Shown: positions 24,832 through 33,573 of the stretch, in pieces
Layout of the letters: every line of letters begins with the position of its first letter
How positions within the stretch are numbered: position 1 is the first letter of the stretch
Source of the DNA: JAVBOW01 sp031549495
GTDB lineage: Bacteria > Bacteroidota > Bacteroidia > Bacteroidales > Rikenellaceae
DNA length: 64,000 nt
Assembly: GCA_031549495.1 (NCBI GenBank)
Contig: JAVBPS010000011.1
Span: forward strand, 1 to 64,000
Direction of reading: 5' to 3'
The notes under the pieces: generated by a model
What the model saw: the letters and a program-made list of their open reading frames with translations, nothing else
Databases searched by the model: none
What the model was told of the DNA's origin: nothing
Translations under genes and position numbers: made by a program

Positions 24832-27152
24832 GTCACGGAGGGTACGATTGAAAAAAGGTAGATCATTTCACCGTAAGAGGCGTCGGGATTCCCTTCTTCG
24901 TGTTGGAAGATGATCGTCCAGGGGTTCTTGCGGGCGTAGGCGTTGTAGATCGAGAAGTTGAGTTCGCTCTGGATGCGGCGCGAGGGTTTCGAGGCGACCC
25001 ACGTCGCGCCCACATCGAGGCGGTGGTAGTCCGGGTAGCGGTATTCGTTGCGGCCCGAATAGATCGGCACATAGGTGTTTTCGACCTGGAACCGCCCCGT
25101 GGGATAGGTCACGGGCATGCCGGTGGCGTAGATCCAGTTGGCCGAGAGGGTCCAGCGGGGCGTGGCTTCCCAGTTCACCACGGCCGAGATGTTGACCGGC
25201 TTGTCGTAGGGCGAGCGGTACCACTGGTTATCGTTCACCTGGTCGATCCGGCGCTGGCTGCGCGAGAGGTCGTAGCTGATCCAGCCGGTCAGGCGGCCGG
25301 TGTTCTTGCTCAGCATCACCTCCACGCCGTAGGATTCGCCCCGCCCGAAGCGCAGCTCCGTTTCCAGGTCCTTGTTCATCAGCAGTTGGGCGTGGTCGCA
25401 GAAGTCGATCACGTTGCTCATCTTTTTGTAGTACGCCTCCACGGAGAGCTCGAATCGGCCGCGGGCCAGCGAGCGGAAATAGCCCACGGCAAACTGGTCG
25501 CACAGTTGCGGCCGCACGTTCTGCGAAGCCTGGAACCAGACGTCCAACGGCGAGCCGGCCGTGGAGTTGGAGGCGAGCTGGATGTATTGCGCCGAGCGCG
25601 TGTAGCCCGCTTTGATCGAGTTGTCCGGGTTGATCAGCCAGGTGGCCGCCAGGCGCGGCTCGACGACCCCCTGCGTGTTGTAAAAGGTGCCTTTGGGATA
25701 GACGCCCTCTTTGGTCACTTCGTAGTGGCTACGGTAGCGCACCGAGTCGCCGTTGGCGATGTTCTGGAACAGCGAGGCGCGTACGCCGTAGCGCAGCGTC
25801 ACCGGGCCGAAGGTGCTTTCGCCCGAGGCGTAGAGCGCCTGTTCGAGGGCGTACTGGCGTGTGGTGGAGATGTAGCCGTAGATCGGGTTCTCGCCCGTGC
25901 CGCCTCCCTCGCCGGGCGAAAAACGGTGGTAGGTGAGCTGGTAGCCGAAGCGCAGGGTGTTGCGGGGGTTGATGTGGTATGAGAAATCCATCTTCGCGCC
26001 GTAGTCGTGCATCCGCGAGCGCCAGTCGACGGCCAGCGAGTTCGAGGCGTCGTAGGCCAGGTAGTAGTCGTAGCCCGAAGCGGTGAGCGTGAGGTTCGAA
26101 AACAGGCGCGGCGAGTAGATGTGGTTCCAGCGCAGCGAGCCGGTGGCGTTGCCGAACCGCATGCCGAAGATGCTTGCGACGGCCTTATCCCGGCCCGAGT
26201 AGCCCGCCAGGAAGAGGCGGTCGTCCTCACCCAGCCGCCAGCTCAGCTTGGCGTTCAGGTCGTAGAAATAGAGTTGTGAAGAGCGCAGGTCCTTGTCCGA
26301 AGATAGTTTGAGGAACATATCGGCGTAGGTGCGCCGCGCGGAGACGATGAACGAGGCGCGGTCCCGGGCCAGCGGGCCCTCCAGCGTCAGGCGGCTCGAA
26401 ATGGTGCCGATACCGCCGCGGCCCGAGAAGCGTTGGTTGTTGCCGTCGCGCGAGTGGATTTCCACCAGCGAGGAGAGGCGGCCGCCGTACGCCGCCGGGA
26501 TGTCGCCCTTGTAGAGCTTCATGTCTTTCAGCGCGTCGTTGTTGAAGACCGAGAAGAAGCCCATCAGGTGCGAGGCGCTGTAGACCGTCGCCTCGTCGAG
26601 CACGATCAGGTTCTGGTCGTAGCCGCCCCCGCGCACGCTGAAGCCCGAGGATCCCTCGGCCGTGGCCTGCACGCCGGGCAGCAGTTGCAACGCCTTCAGG
26701 GGGTCCGTTTCGCCCATCAGCGCGGGGATCTTGCGGATCAGCCGGGCCGAAAGGGTGGCCACGCTCATCTGGGACGAGGCGATGGGGGTGCCGATGCGCT
26801 CCTGGGTGTTGACCACCACCTCGTCGAGGTGTTCCGAAATGGGTTCCAGGCGCAGATCCAGCGCGATGTTTACGGAAAGATTGACCGTCGTGTCCAGCCG
26901 CATGTAGCCGTCATGGCTCGCCTGCAGGCGGTACTCGCCGCGCGGCATGCTCAGGGAATAGAAACCGTAGGCGTTCGTCTGGGTGCCCATTCCGGTCCCT
27001 TCGGCCGCGACCTGGGCGCCGATCAGCACCTCGCCGGTGGACGCGTCGGTCACGGTACCCCGGGCCGTAAGCCTTTTAGCCTGGGCTGACCCCTGCACCG
27101 GTAAAAAGAGTATGAACAGCAGGAATAACCGGAATATCCCTCTATCCCACAC
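24813..27152 (-). CDS. TonB-dependent receptor with carboxypeptidase-like N-terminal domain
   Basis: 779 aa outer-membrane gated transporter. Signal peptide about residues 1-24 (FRLFLLFILFLPVQGSAQA), a CarboxypepD_reg-like domain (TARGTVTDASTGEVLIGAQV) to about 110, a plug with LLPGVQATAEGSSGFSVRGG and DEATVYSASHLMGFFSVFN, and a 22-strand barrel ending SIVPSVTWNFRF with terminal Phe. No SusD follows; the DUF4249 lipoprotein takes that place. Its start overlaps waaA by 11 bp. Substrate unknown. Confidence 0.93.
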   Translation of the reverse strand: MWDRGIFRLFLLFILFLPVQGSAQAKRLTARGTVTDASTGEVLIGAQVAAEGTGMGTQTNAYGFYSLSMPRGEYRLQASHDGYMRLDTTVNLSVNIALDLRLEPISEHLDEVVVNTQERIGTPIASSQMSVATLSARLIRKIPALMGETDPLKALQLLPGVQATAEGSSGFSVRGGGYDQNLIVLDEATVYSASHLMGFFSVFNNDALKDMKLYKGDIPAAYGGRLSSLVEIHSRDGNNQRFSGRGGIGTISSRLTLEGPLARDRASFIVSARRTYADMFLKLSSDKDLRSSQLYFYDLNAKLSWRLGEDDRLFLAGYSGRDKAVASIFGMRFGNATGSLRWNHIYSPRLFSNLTLTASGYDYYLAYDASNSLAVDWRSRMHDYGAKMDFSYHINPRNTLRFGYQLTYHRFSPGEGGGTGENPIYGYISTTRQYALEQALYASGESTFGPVTLRYGVRASLFQNIANGDSVRYRSHYEVTKEGVYPKGTFYNTQGVVEPRLAATWLINPDNSIKAGYTRSAQYIQLASNSTAGSPLDVWFQASQNVRPQLCDQFAVGYFRSLARGRFELSVEAYYKKMSNVIDFCDHAQLLMNKDLETELRFGRGESYGVEVMLSKNTGRLTGWISYDLSRSQRRIDQVNDNQWYRSPYDKPVNISAVVNWEATPRWTLSANWIYATGMPVTYPTGRFQVENTYVPIYSGRNEYRYPDYHRLDVGATWVASKPSRRIQSELNFSIYNAYARKNPWTIIFQHEEGNPDASYGEMIYLFSIVPSVTWNFRF

Positions 27153-28386
27153 TGTCCCTGCGAAAAATATGGTCGATGATCTTTTGGGTAGCTCCCTTAT
27201 TCTGCGAAATGTAGCTTTGCGCCAGTTCGCAGCCGCTCTCCCACGCGGGCAGGTTCTGCTCCATGCGGGTGATCCACTCGTCCAGCTCGTCGGCCGACTC
27301 GATGCTCGTGGCGGCCCCGGCGGCGATCAAATCGCACGCCTCGCGGAAGCGGTGGTAGTTGGGCCCGAAGGCCACGGGAATGCCGAAGGCGGCCGCCTCC
27401 AGCGTGTTGTGGATGCCGACCCCGAAGCCGCCGCCGATGAAGGCGTAAGAGCCGTAGCGGTAGACCGACGAGAGGATGCCGATCACGTCGACCACCATCA
27501 CCTCGTATTTCGAGGGATCGACGCCGCCGTCGCATTCCGTGTAACGCACCGCGGGGCGCGGGCACTTGGCGACGAATTGCGCGATGCGTTCCTCGACGAT
27601 CTCGTGCGGGACGATGATGAATTTCAGTTCGGGATGGCGGCGGATCATCTCGGTCAGGATGTGCTCGTCCGCGGGCCACGTGCTGCCGGCGACCAGCACC
27701 CGGGCCCCGGCCGCAAAACTCTCGACGGCCGGGATGCGGCGCGCGGCGTCGGCCACGGCGGCCACCCGGTCGAAACGCGTGTCGCCCGTGGCGGTGGTGT
27801 TGTGCAGGCCGATCGTGTCCAACAGCAGGCGCGATTCCGTATTCTGCACGAAAAGCCATTCGAAATGTTTCAGCCCGCGGCGGAAAGTCCCCGCGTACCA
27901 TTTGAAGAAAATCTGGTCGGGGCGGAAGATGGCCGAGATGAGGAATGTGCGCGTCCCGGCTTTGGCCAGTTGCCGTAAGTAGTTGAGCCAGAACTCGTAT
28001 TTGATGAAGATGGCGATCTCGGGTTTGACGATCCGCACGAAGCGTTTCGCGTTGCGCGGCGTGTCGGTCGGCAGGTAGAACACCCAGTCCACACCCGCGT
28101 AATTCTTGCGGATCTCGTAGCCCGAGGGGGAGAAGAACGTCAGCAGGATCCTGTATTGCGGATAGGAGGTTTTGATCGCCTCGATGATCGGCCGTCCCTG
28201 CTCGAATTCGCCCAGCGAGGCGGCGTGGATCCAGATCACGGGCGCGCTGCGGTCGATGGCCGCAGAGAGCCGGGTGAAGACGTCTTTGAGCCCTTCCTTG
28301 CGTTGCGCGGCCTTTTTATTGAAGCGCGCCGCGGCGCGCATGACCACGGCGAAGAGCCAGATGCCGATGTTGTAGAGCAGCATCAT
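27142..28386 (-). CDS. waaA: 3-deoxy-D-manno-octulosonic acid transferase
   Basis: 414 aa GT30 enzyme that adds Kdo to lipid A at the inner membrane. The start at 28386 is chosen because MMLLYNIGIWLFAVVMRAAA is the family's N-terminal membrane anchor; the open frame continues upstream only as a shadow of the crp-like gene. The catalytic Glu lies in IWIHAASLGEFEQGRPIIEA; FFSPSGYEIRKNYAGVDWVFY and FIGGGFGVGIHNTLEAAAFG match donor and sugar sites. The start codon overlaps the stop of the crp-like gene (ATGA). Confidence 0.95.
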   Translation of the reverse strand: MMLLYNIGIWLFAVVMRAAARFNKKAAQRKEGLKDVFTRLSAAIDRSAPVIWIHAASLGEFEQGRPIIEAIKTSYPQYRILLTFFSPSGYEIRKNYAGVDWVFYLPTDTPRNAKRFVRIVKPEIAIFIKYEFWLNYLRQLAKAGTRTFLISAIFRPDQIFFKWYAGTFRRGLKHFEWLFVQNTESRLLLDTIGLHNTTATGDTRFDRVAAVADAARRIPAVESFAAGARVLVAGSTWPADEHILTEMIRRHPELKFIIVPHEIVEERIAQFVAKCPRPAVRYTECDGGVDPSKYEVMVVDVIGILSSVYRYGSYAFIGGGFGVGIHNTLEAAAFGIPVAFGPNYHRFREACDLIAAGAATSIESADELDEWITRMEQNLPAWESGCELAQSYISQNKGATQKIIDHIFRRDSVG

Positions 28387-29048
28387 CCGATGATGTCGTT
28401 TAGGGCTTTTCGGTTGCTGATCAGGATGTTCCCCTCTTCGACCCGGATGATCCCCTTCTTCTGCATCCCCTGCATGACGGTCTCCAGCGAGGAGCGCGTG
28501 GCGGCGAAATAGTCCGCCACCAGGGCGATGTCGGGGATGGGGACCGAAGGGTGCTCTTCCGAGGAGTTGTCCAGCAGGTAGGAGGCCAGTTTCGCTTCCA
28601 GCGAGCGGAACGAGAGGACGTATATTTTCTTGGACCACGCACCCGCGCGGTTCGAGATGATGTCGATGAAGTTCGAAAGGATCAGCACGTTGCCCTGCAT
28701 CAGTTCGAAGACGAAGCCGCGGTGCAGCGTGAGGATCTGCGTCTCGGTCTCGGCCACCACGTCCACCGGCAGGCGGTTGTACCCCCCGAAAAGGAACGCC
28801 GGGGCGATCAGTTGCGGCGACTCGATGGCGTCGATCTTCACCGTCCGCCCCCCGGCGTAGGTGATCTGCCCCGAGGCCGACCCCGACAGCAGGATCATCA
28901 GTCCCGAATAGGCCGTGTCGCGCAAGGCGATCACCTCGCCCTTGGCGTAAGTGGTCACCGAAAAGTTATCCTCCGAAGAGAGGCTCTGCTCGATCTGCTG
29001 CGCGGTCATCCCTCGAAAGAGAGGACATTGGGTCAATATGGAGTACAT
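28383..29048 (-). CDS. Crp/Fnr family transcriptional regulator
   Basis: 221 aa. The start at 29048 (MYSILTQCPLFRGMTAQQI) fits the family; a longer frame to 29141 adds no recognisable residues. An N-terminal cyclic-nucleotide-binding-like fold (about 15-115; VTTYAKGEVIALRDTAYSG) precedes a winged helix (about 145-210; DIALVADYFAATRSSLETVM, KKGIIRVEEGNILI). There is no Cys cluster of the FNR oxygen-sensing type. It leads a four-gene overlapping operon with waaA, a TonB receptor and a DUF4249 lipoprotein, and may regulate it. A weak -7-like TACCTTCA lies just upstream. Confidence 0.9.
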   Translation of the reverse strand: MYSILTQCPLFRGMTAQQIEQSLSSEDNFSVTTYAKGEVIALRDTAYSGLMILLSGSASGQITYAGGRTVKIDAIESPQLIAPAFLFGGYNRLPVDVVAETETQILTLHRGFVFELMQGNVLILSNFIDIISNRAGAWSKKIYVLSFRSLEAKLASYLLDNSSEEHPSVPIPDIALVADYFAATRSSLETVMQGMQKKGIIRVEEGNILISNRKALNDIIG

Positions 29049-29133
29049 ATGGTGACTTTTTTCCGGTGTGAAGGTAGCGTTTTTGCGCGAAATAACCAAA
29101 AAACGGTTATTCCGTAATATTAAGGGATCGCAT

Positions 29134-29160
29134 GAGGGCACCCGCGAGGGGTGCCCCTAC
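29134..29160. repeat. Single GGGTGCCC-type repeat arm
   Basis: One arm only, GGGCACCCGCGAGGGGTGCC, in the short region upstream of the crp-like gene. Confidence 0.7.
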
Positions 29161-29177
29161 ATTCAGCCATTGTGAGC

Positions 29178-29266
29178 GTCATCCTGAGCGAGCGAAGCGA
29201 CGAGGGAACTTCCGCTTATAAAAGAGATAAGGAAGTTCCCTCGTCGCTTCGCTCGCTCGGGATGAC
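29178..29266. repeat. Palindromic intergenic repeat (GTCATCCTGA variant)
   Basis: 36-bp arms 29178-29213 and 29231-29266 pair with one mismatch, starting GTCATCCTGAGCGAGCGAAG, around a 17-nt AT-rich loop. It is a longer relative of the GTCATTC family and lies just beyond the stop of yraN. Confidence 0.8.
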
Positions 29267-29273
29267 GTTAGAT

Positions 29274-29624
29274 TTACCAGGACGGGTAGGCCGCGTTAGG
29301 CACATAACGGATCTCGTCCCCCTGCACGGCGATCAGGTCGAACTGCAATTCTTCCTGTATCCCATATTCAGCGACGTAGGCTTGCGCCGCCTTCATCAGC
29401 GAAGCGAATTTCGAGGCGGTCAGCGCCTCCTCGGGCGAGGTGAGCGACCCGGCCTTGCGGGTTTTCACCTCCACGAAATGGACCACCCCAAATTTTCGGG
29501 CCACCAAATCCAACTCATACCGCCCCCGCCGCCAATTGCGATGCAGCAGTTCAAAACCGTTAGCATGCAACCACTCGGCGGCAATTTGTTCGCCCGCCTG
29601 TCCTGTTTCGGCTTTTGTCATCAT
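29274..29624 (-). CDS. YraN/UPF0102 family protein
   Basis: 116 aa with the restriction-endonuclease-like core of the family: RRGRYELDLVARK followed by HFVEVKTRK (the E/D...ExK metal site), and AGEQIAAEWLHANGFELLHR at the N-terminus. Predicted nuclease-like; a cellular role is not established. It is monocistronic between repeats, on the same strand as the nucleic-acid cluster upstream but 268 bp away. Confidence 0.9.
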   Translation of the reverse strand: MMTKAETGQAGEQIAAEWLHANGFELLHRNWRRGRYELDLVARKFGVVHFVEVKTRKAGSLTSPEEALTASKFASLMKAAQAYVAEYGIQEELQFDLIAVQGDEIRYVPNAAYPSW

Positions 29625-29839
29625 AGAATCTTGTTAGTAGTATTAAGGCCGTGCAAAGGGTGCGTTGGCCTGGCGCACCCCCCTTTTATTGTTAACGAAC
29701 GAAAAGGGACTCGTTCGTTTTCCTCCTTGTCGCTCGGCATAACCCAAACAAAAAGACGTTTGGCTTCTGCTCTCACTGACTGCGTCGGTTCCCAAAGGGG
29801 GGCAGGGGGGAATATGCCAGCGCAGCGGAAACGTAAGGA

Positions 29840-29868
29840 TCGGCGGATGGGAAAATCCCATCCGCCGA
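29840..29868 (-). terminator. Hairpin after the DUF5689 gene
   Basis: A perfect 13-bp stem TCGGCGGATGGGA / TCCCATCCGCCGA with a 3-nt loop lies 25 bp beyond the DUF5689 stop. There is no T-tract on the minus strand, so termination is likely but not certain. Confidence 0.45.
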
Positions 29869-29892
29869 CCTTGAACTCGGACCAGAACGCGG

Positions 29893-30732
29893 TCAATTCA
29901 CCACGACCACATCCCTGTCCGAGTTCAGCGTGATCTGCGGGCTGCTGTTGTAGATGCCGGAGATGATGCCGGTGATCTCCACGGCGGTGCCCGGGGTGAA
30001 AGGGACGAGGGTTTCGGCGAATTTGGCGTAGCCGCTGGTGCGGACTTCGAACTGGCCGGAGCCGTCGGTGAAGTTGAAGTATTGCGCGCCGTAGGCGGCT
30101 TCGTTGGCGACCGTGTTGCCGTCGTCGCCGAAGGCCCAGGTGTTGCGCGGGTGGGCGACGGTGTTGGTGTTGCCCGAGGTGTAGGTGATGCCCTTGATGG
30201 TCACCAGGGAGCTCATGTTGGCGGCGGCCATCAGTTCGGTACGGGTGGTGAGCACTTTCGGGACTATGGGGGCGTAGACGTACCCTTTGAAGATGGTCTT
30301 TTTGATCAGGTACTCGTTGTCGAGGTACGTGTTGGGGTAGCTGGTGGTCCGGTAGCCCAGGCGCAGGGCGCTACTGTTCGGGGCCAGGGTGAGTCCGCGG
30401 GCCTTGATGTAGATCATCTGGCCGACGTGGTATTTGTTGTACATCCCGTAGCTGGTGCCTTCCATCACTTCCAGCCCTCCGGTTTCGTCCTGGATGAACA
30501 GGCTGCGGTAGATGTTGCCGTCGAAGTCCGAGGAGACGACCTGGCCGCCGATGACGATGTCGGAGTCGACCTCCCAGGCGGCGCCGGTCATGAGCGACTT
30601 GAACTCACTGAGTGTCATGCTGATGGGGAGTATGACGGGAGAGAAGTGGTCGGGCTCCTCATACTCGTCGCATCCCGGCAGGATGCAGGCGGCGGTCGCG
30701 AGGGCTATGGCGTATGATAATATCTTTTTCAT
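29893..30732 (-). CDS. DUF5689 domain lipoprotein
   Basis: 279 aa. Lipoprotein signal MKKILSYAIALATAACILPGC; the mature protein has a DUF5689 domain (SDIVIGGQVVSSDFDGNIYR, SLFIQDETGGLEV), which resembles an OB-like fold, and a second OB-like segment near the C-terminus (FEVRTSGYAKFAETLVPFTP then GTAVEITGIISGIY). OB folds often bind nucleic acid, which suits its place as last gene of a nuclease/TonB-receptor cluster. It is 12 bp after the receptor gene and probably serves as its surface-exposed lid or binding partner in place of SusD. The binding role is inference. Confidence 0.85.
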   Translation of the reverse strand: MKKILSYAIALATAACILPGCDEYEEPDHFSPVILPISMTLSEFKSLMTGAAWEVDSDIVIGGQVVSSDFDGNIYRSLFIQDETGGLEVMEGTSYGMYNKYHVGQMIYIKARGLTLAPNSSALRLGYRTTSYPNTYLDNEYLIKKTIFKGYVYAPIVPKVLTTRTELMAAANMSSLVTIKGITYTSGNTNTVAHPRNTWAFGDDGNTVANEAAYGAQYFNFTDGSGQFEVRTSGYAKFAETLVPFTPGTAVEITGIISGIYNSSPQITLNSDRDVVVVN

Positions 30733-30744
30733 GGCGTTTTGGGA

Positions 30745-33561
30745 TTAGAAACGGAAGTAAAGGGTCAGGTAGTAGGTCGTCCCGAAGAGGTAGAAATACT
30801 TCGAGTCGAAGGGGACGTAGTGCACGGGGGCGTTGGTGGCCGCGGTGTTCTCAAGGCGCATCTGCTCGTAGCCGCCGGTTCGGTAATTCTTGCGGTTGAG
30901 CAGGTTGTTCACGCTGAGGTTCGCCCCGAAGTTGTATTTGCCCTTGTACCACATCTTGCCGATGTTCGCATTGAACAGGAACACCTCGGGGAACATCTCC
31001 TGCTGGCCCATCGCTTTGATCTCGGCCGGGTCGGTGAGGTTCTGGTAGGCGTAGTCGGTGCGGCGCAGCGGGTTCATCGAGATGTAGTTGGCGTTGTAGT
31101 AGCCCGCGTCGAAACCCAGGAAGAGGTTCTTGGGCGAGCGGTAGTTCAGCCCGAGGCTGGCCGCGGTCTGGGGGGTGCCGTCGACCTTGTAGTCCTTGTA
31201 GTAGACGGTCGCGCGGTCCAATACCACCAGGGCGTTGTTGTCGATGGTCTGCGTCACCTTGGGGTTGGAGGTGTAGATGTAGTACCCGTAGCTCAGGGCG
31301 CCCTGCAGGGTGATGTCCCAGATGATGGGCACCTGAAGGCCTAACTCCACACCGGTGTGCAACTGGTCGATGCCGCTCATGGCGAAGTTGGTGAAGGTGC
31401 GCTGGATGTCGTCGTAGTAGCTGATCACCTCCGACTGGTCCTGGATCCGGGTGTAGTAACCCGTCAGGCGCAGGCGTACTCCGCGCAGGTTCATCGAGTA
31501 GTTGACATCGCCGCTCAATCGTTTTTCGGTCTTCAGCCCCGGCAGGAAGTCGTTGCGCGTGCGGGGCGAGACCATCGAGCGGGTGAAGTAGGGGGCGTCG
31601 ACGATGTAGGCGGCGTTGGCCCAGACCACGTGGTTGCCGTTGATCTTATACGTAAGGCCGAGTTTGGCGCCGTAGGTGGGGAAATCCTTCTTCTCGGAGG
31701 AGCCGTAGGAGTCGGTGGGGAAGAGGCCCTTCTTGTAGAGGCCGTAGCGCCACAGGCGGGTCATGCCGCCGTCCAGGGCCGCGTAGGCTTCCCAATGGCC
31801 TCGGTTGAAGCGCAGGCTGGCCCATGCCTTGCCCGACTGCACGTAGCCGTAGTAGTCGTAGCCGTATTTGTCGCCTTTGCGCACGACGCGGTTGGGCGCG
31901 AACAGGTTGCTCTGGCCCTGATCCGGACTCTGGGGATAGGCGCGCTGGGCGAACTGGTCCACGTCGAGCCAGTAGTCGCCGCCCAGCAGGTCCTTGATCG
32001 TCTGGAAGTATTCGGTGCGGTTCCAGCGGTATTCCAGCCCGCCGTTGAGCTTGAACCGCTCGCCGAGCAGCGTGTTGACCTGCGCTTTGAAATGGACGTC
32101 CTGCTGGTCGGCGCGGCGGTCCTGGAGGACGTAGACCGAACGGCGCGAAAAGCTGTTCTGGGCCGGGTCGGTCGGGGTATTCGGGTTGGAACCGCTCTCG
32201 TAGTTGATGTTGTAGAGGTAGTTCCAGTTGATCTGGCGGATGCCCCAGTCGTTGGCCCAGCCTTCCGGGTAGAAGTAATATTTGTGGCCGTAAACGTCCC
32301 AGTTCTCATCCTGCTTCTGCTCGTAGCTGGGCAGCTTGCGGTAGTAGTCCGGCCGCGGGTCGGGGGCGTTGTACCAGTCGAGGGCCGAGTAGCCGTTGCG
32401 GCCGAAACGGTACGAGGCGGCGGCCAGCAGCTTGGTCCTCGAAGAGATGTCGTAGGTGTAGTTGAGGATCGCCACCGGTTCGTGGTTGTCCCTCACGCGG
32501 GCGTTGCGCATCACCCCGCCGCCCAGGTAACGGGTCGTCTGGTCCCAGTTGCCGCCCTGGTAGCCCCAGTTGGGGTTGTAATAGTTGCTGCCGACCAGGT
32601 CGTAGACCTCCTGGGTCGTGGCGCCCTGCGTGCCGCGCTCGGTCGGCGCGCCGAAGACGGTCAGCGCCAGGCGGTGGTCGTGGCAGATCTTCTTTTCGAT
32701 CGAGCCGTAATAGGACCAGGCGTCATAGTAAACCCCGTTGATCCACAGGTTGCTGCCTTGTCGCGTGGAGGCCGAGAAGGCGTAGGACCAACCGCTGGGC
32801 CGCTCGCCCGAGGCGTAGGTCACCATGGCGCGCAGCAGGTATTGGCCGTTGGCGTGGGCCAGCCCGGCGCGGAAACCCTGGCGGACCTGCGAGGCGGTGG
32901 CGTTGATGCTCGTGGTGCCGTTCACCGAGCCGATGCCGTTGCCGCCGATCGACAGGCCGCTGCTGGCCTCCTGGTTGCGCGTCACGTCGTTCAGGCCGCC
33001 CCACAGCGACCAGGGGGAGTAACCGGTCTGGGCGTCGTTGAACAGGATGCCGTTGAAATAGACCTCCTGCGAGGTGCTCTCGTAACCGCGCGGGCGGAAA
33101 CGCAGGGCGCCGAACTTGTAGCTGGCGATGTTGTCGAAGACGTCCTTCGTCGCGGAGAGCGACACCGGCATGTCCTGGTACGAATCGTCGGCGCCCTCGG
33201 TGTCGAATTCGGCGTACGCGCTGTCTTCGACGCCTGTGCTGCGCGTTTCGGGCGTCAGCGAGACCGTGATCGTGCGCTCTGCCCCTGGGTCGACCTTGAT
33301 GGTCACGCGGGCCGAGGTGTAATCGTACGTCTCGAAGACCATTTCCCACACGCCCGCGGGAACGTTCGTAAAGACGAATTCACCTTTCGGGGTGGTGGAA
33401 TAGGTGGTTTGCTGATGCGGCGTGTTCAGTACGACTTTGACCTCGGCCAGGTACGCCTTGTCCGCCCGTGAGATCACCGTCCCCCGGATAGACCCGTAGT
33501 CCTGCGCCCAAAGCGACAGGCAGGCCGTCACGGCTAACGTTAGTAAAATTAGCTTTTTCAT
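30745..33561 (-). CDS. TonB-dependent receptor of the nuclease cluster
   Basis: 938 aa outer-membrane transporter. Signal peptide MKKLILLTLAVTACLSLWAQ, a CarboxypepD_reg-like beta-sandwich to about residue 105 (SIRGTVISRADKAYLAEVKV), a plug with LRFRPRGYESTSQEVYFNGI and SWSLWGG-like PWSLWGGLNDVTRN, and a large barrel ending YYLTLYFRF with terminal Phe. The barrel is rich in Tyr and Trp in extracellular segments. It follows a secreted EEP enzyme and two secreted nucleases and precedes a DUF5689 lipoprotein, with intergenic gaps of only 12 bp on either side. Likely cargo are oligonucleotides, nucleosides or phosphate, by context only. Confidence 0.92.
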   Translation of the reverse strand: MKKLILLTLAVTACLSLWAQDYGSIRGTVISRADKAYLAEVKVVLNTPHQQTTYSTTPKGEFVFTNVPAGVWEMVFETYDYTSARVTIKVDPGAERTITVSLTPETRSTGVEDSAYAEFDTEGADDSYQDMPVSLSATKDVFDNIASYKFGALRFRPRGYESTSQEVYFNGILFNDAQTGYSPWSLWGGLNDVTRNQEASSGLSIGGNGIGSVNGTTSINATASQVRQGFRAGLAHANGQYLLRAMVTYASGERPSGWSYAFSASTRQGSNLWINGVYYDAWSYYGSIEKKICHDHRLALTVFGAPTERGTQGATTQEVYDLVGSNYYNPNWGYQGGNWDQTTRYLGGGVMRNARVRDNHEPVAILNYTYDISSRTKLLAAASYRFGRNGYSALDWYNAPDPRPDYYRKLPSYEQKQDENWDVYGHKYYFYPEGWANDWGIRQINWNYLYNINYESGSNPNTPTDPAQNSFSRRSVYVLQDRRADQQDVHFKAQVNTLLGERFKLNGGLEYRWNRTEYFQTIKDLLGGDYWLDVDQFAQRAYPQSPDQGQSNLFAPNRVVRKGDKYGYDYYGYVQSGKAWASLRFNRGHWEAYAALDGGMTRLWRYGLYKKGLFPTDSYGSSEKKDFPTYGAKLGLTYKINGNHVVWANAAYIVDAPYFTRSMVSPRTRNDFLPGLKTEKRLSGDVNYSMNLRGVRLRLTGYYTRIQDQSEVISYYDDIQRTFTNFAMSGIDQLHTGVELGLQVPIIWDITLQGALSYGYYIYTSNPKVTQTIDNNALVVLDRATVYYKDYKVDGTPQTAASLGLNYRSPKNLFLGFDAGYYNANYISMNPLRRTDYAYQNLTDPAEIKAMGQQEMFPEVFLFNANIGKMWYKGKYNFGANLSVNNLLNRKNYRTGGYEQMRLENTAATNAPVHYVPFDSKYFYLFGTTYYLTLYFRF

Positions 33562-33573
33562 ATCTCAATCGTT

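Noticed and set aside
31357..33471. Long open frame (about 700 codons) on the + strand
   Set aside because: It lies opposite the TonB-dependent receptor, which has signal, plug and barrel features; the antisense translation is Val/Gly/Arg-rich without domains. High GC makes long shadow frames.
30745..33561. SusC/SusD polysaccharide utilisation locus
   Set aside because: No SusD-like gene or glycoside hydrolase is nearby; neighbours are nucleases and a DUF5689 lipoprotein.
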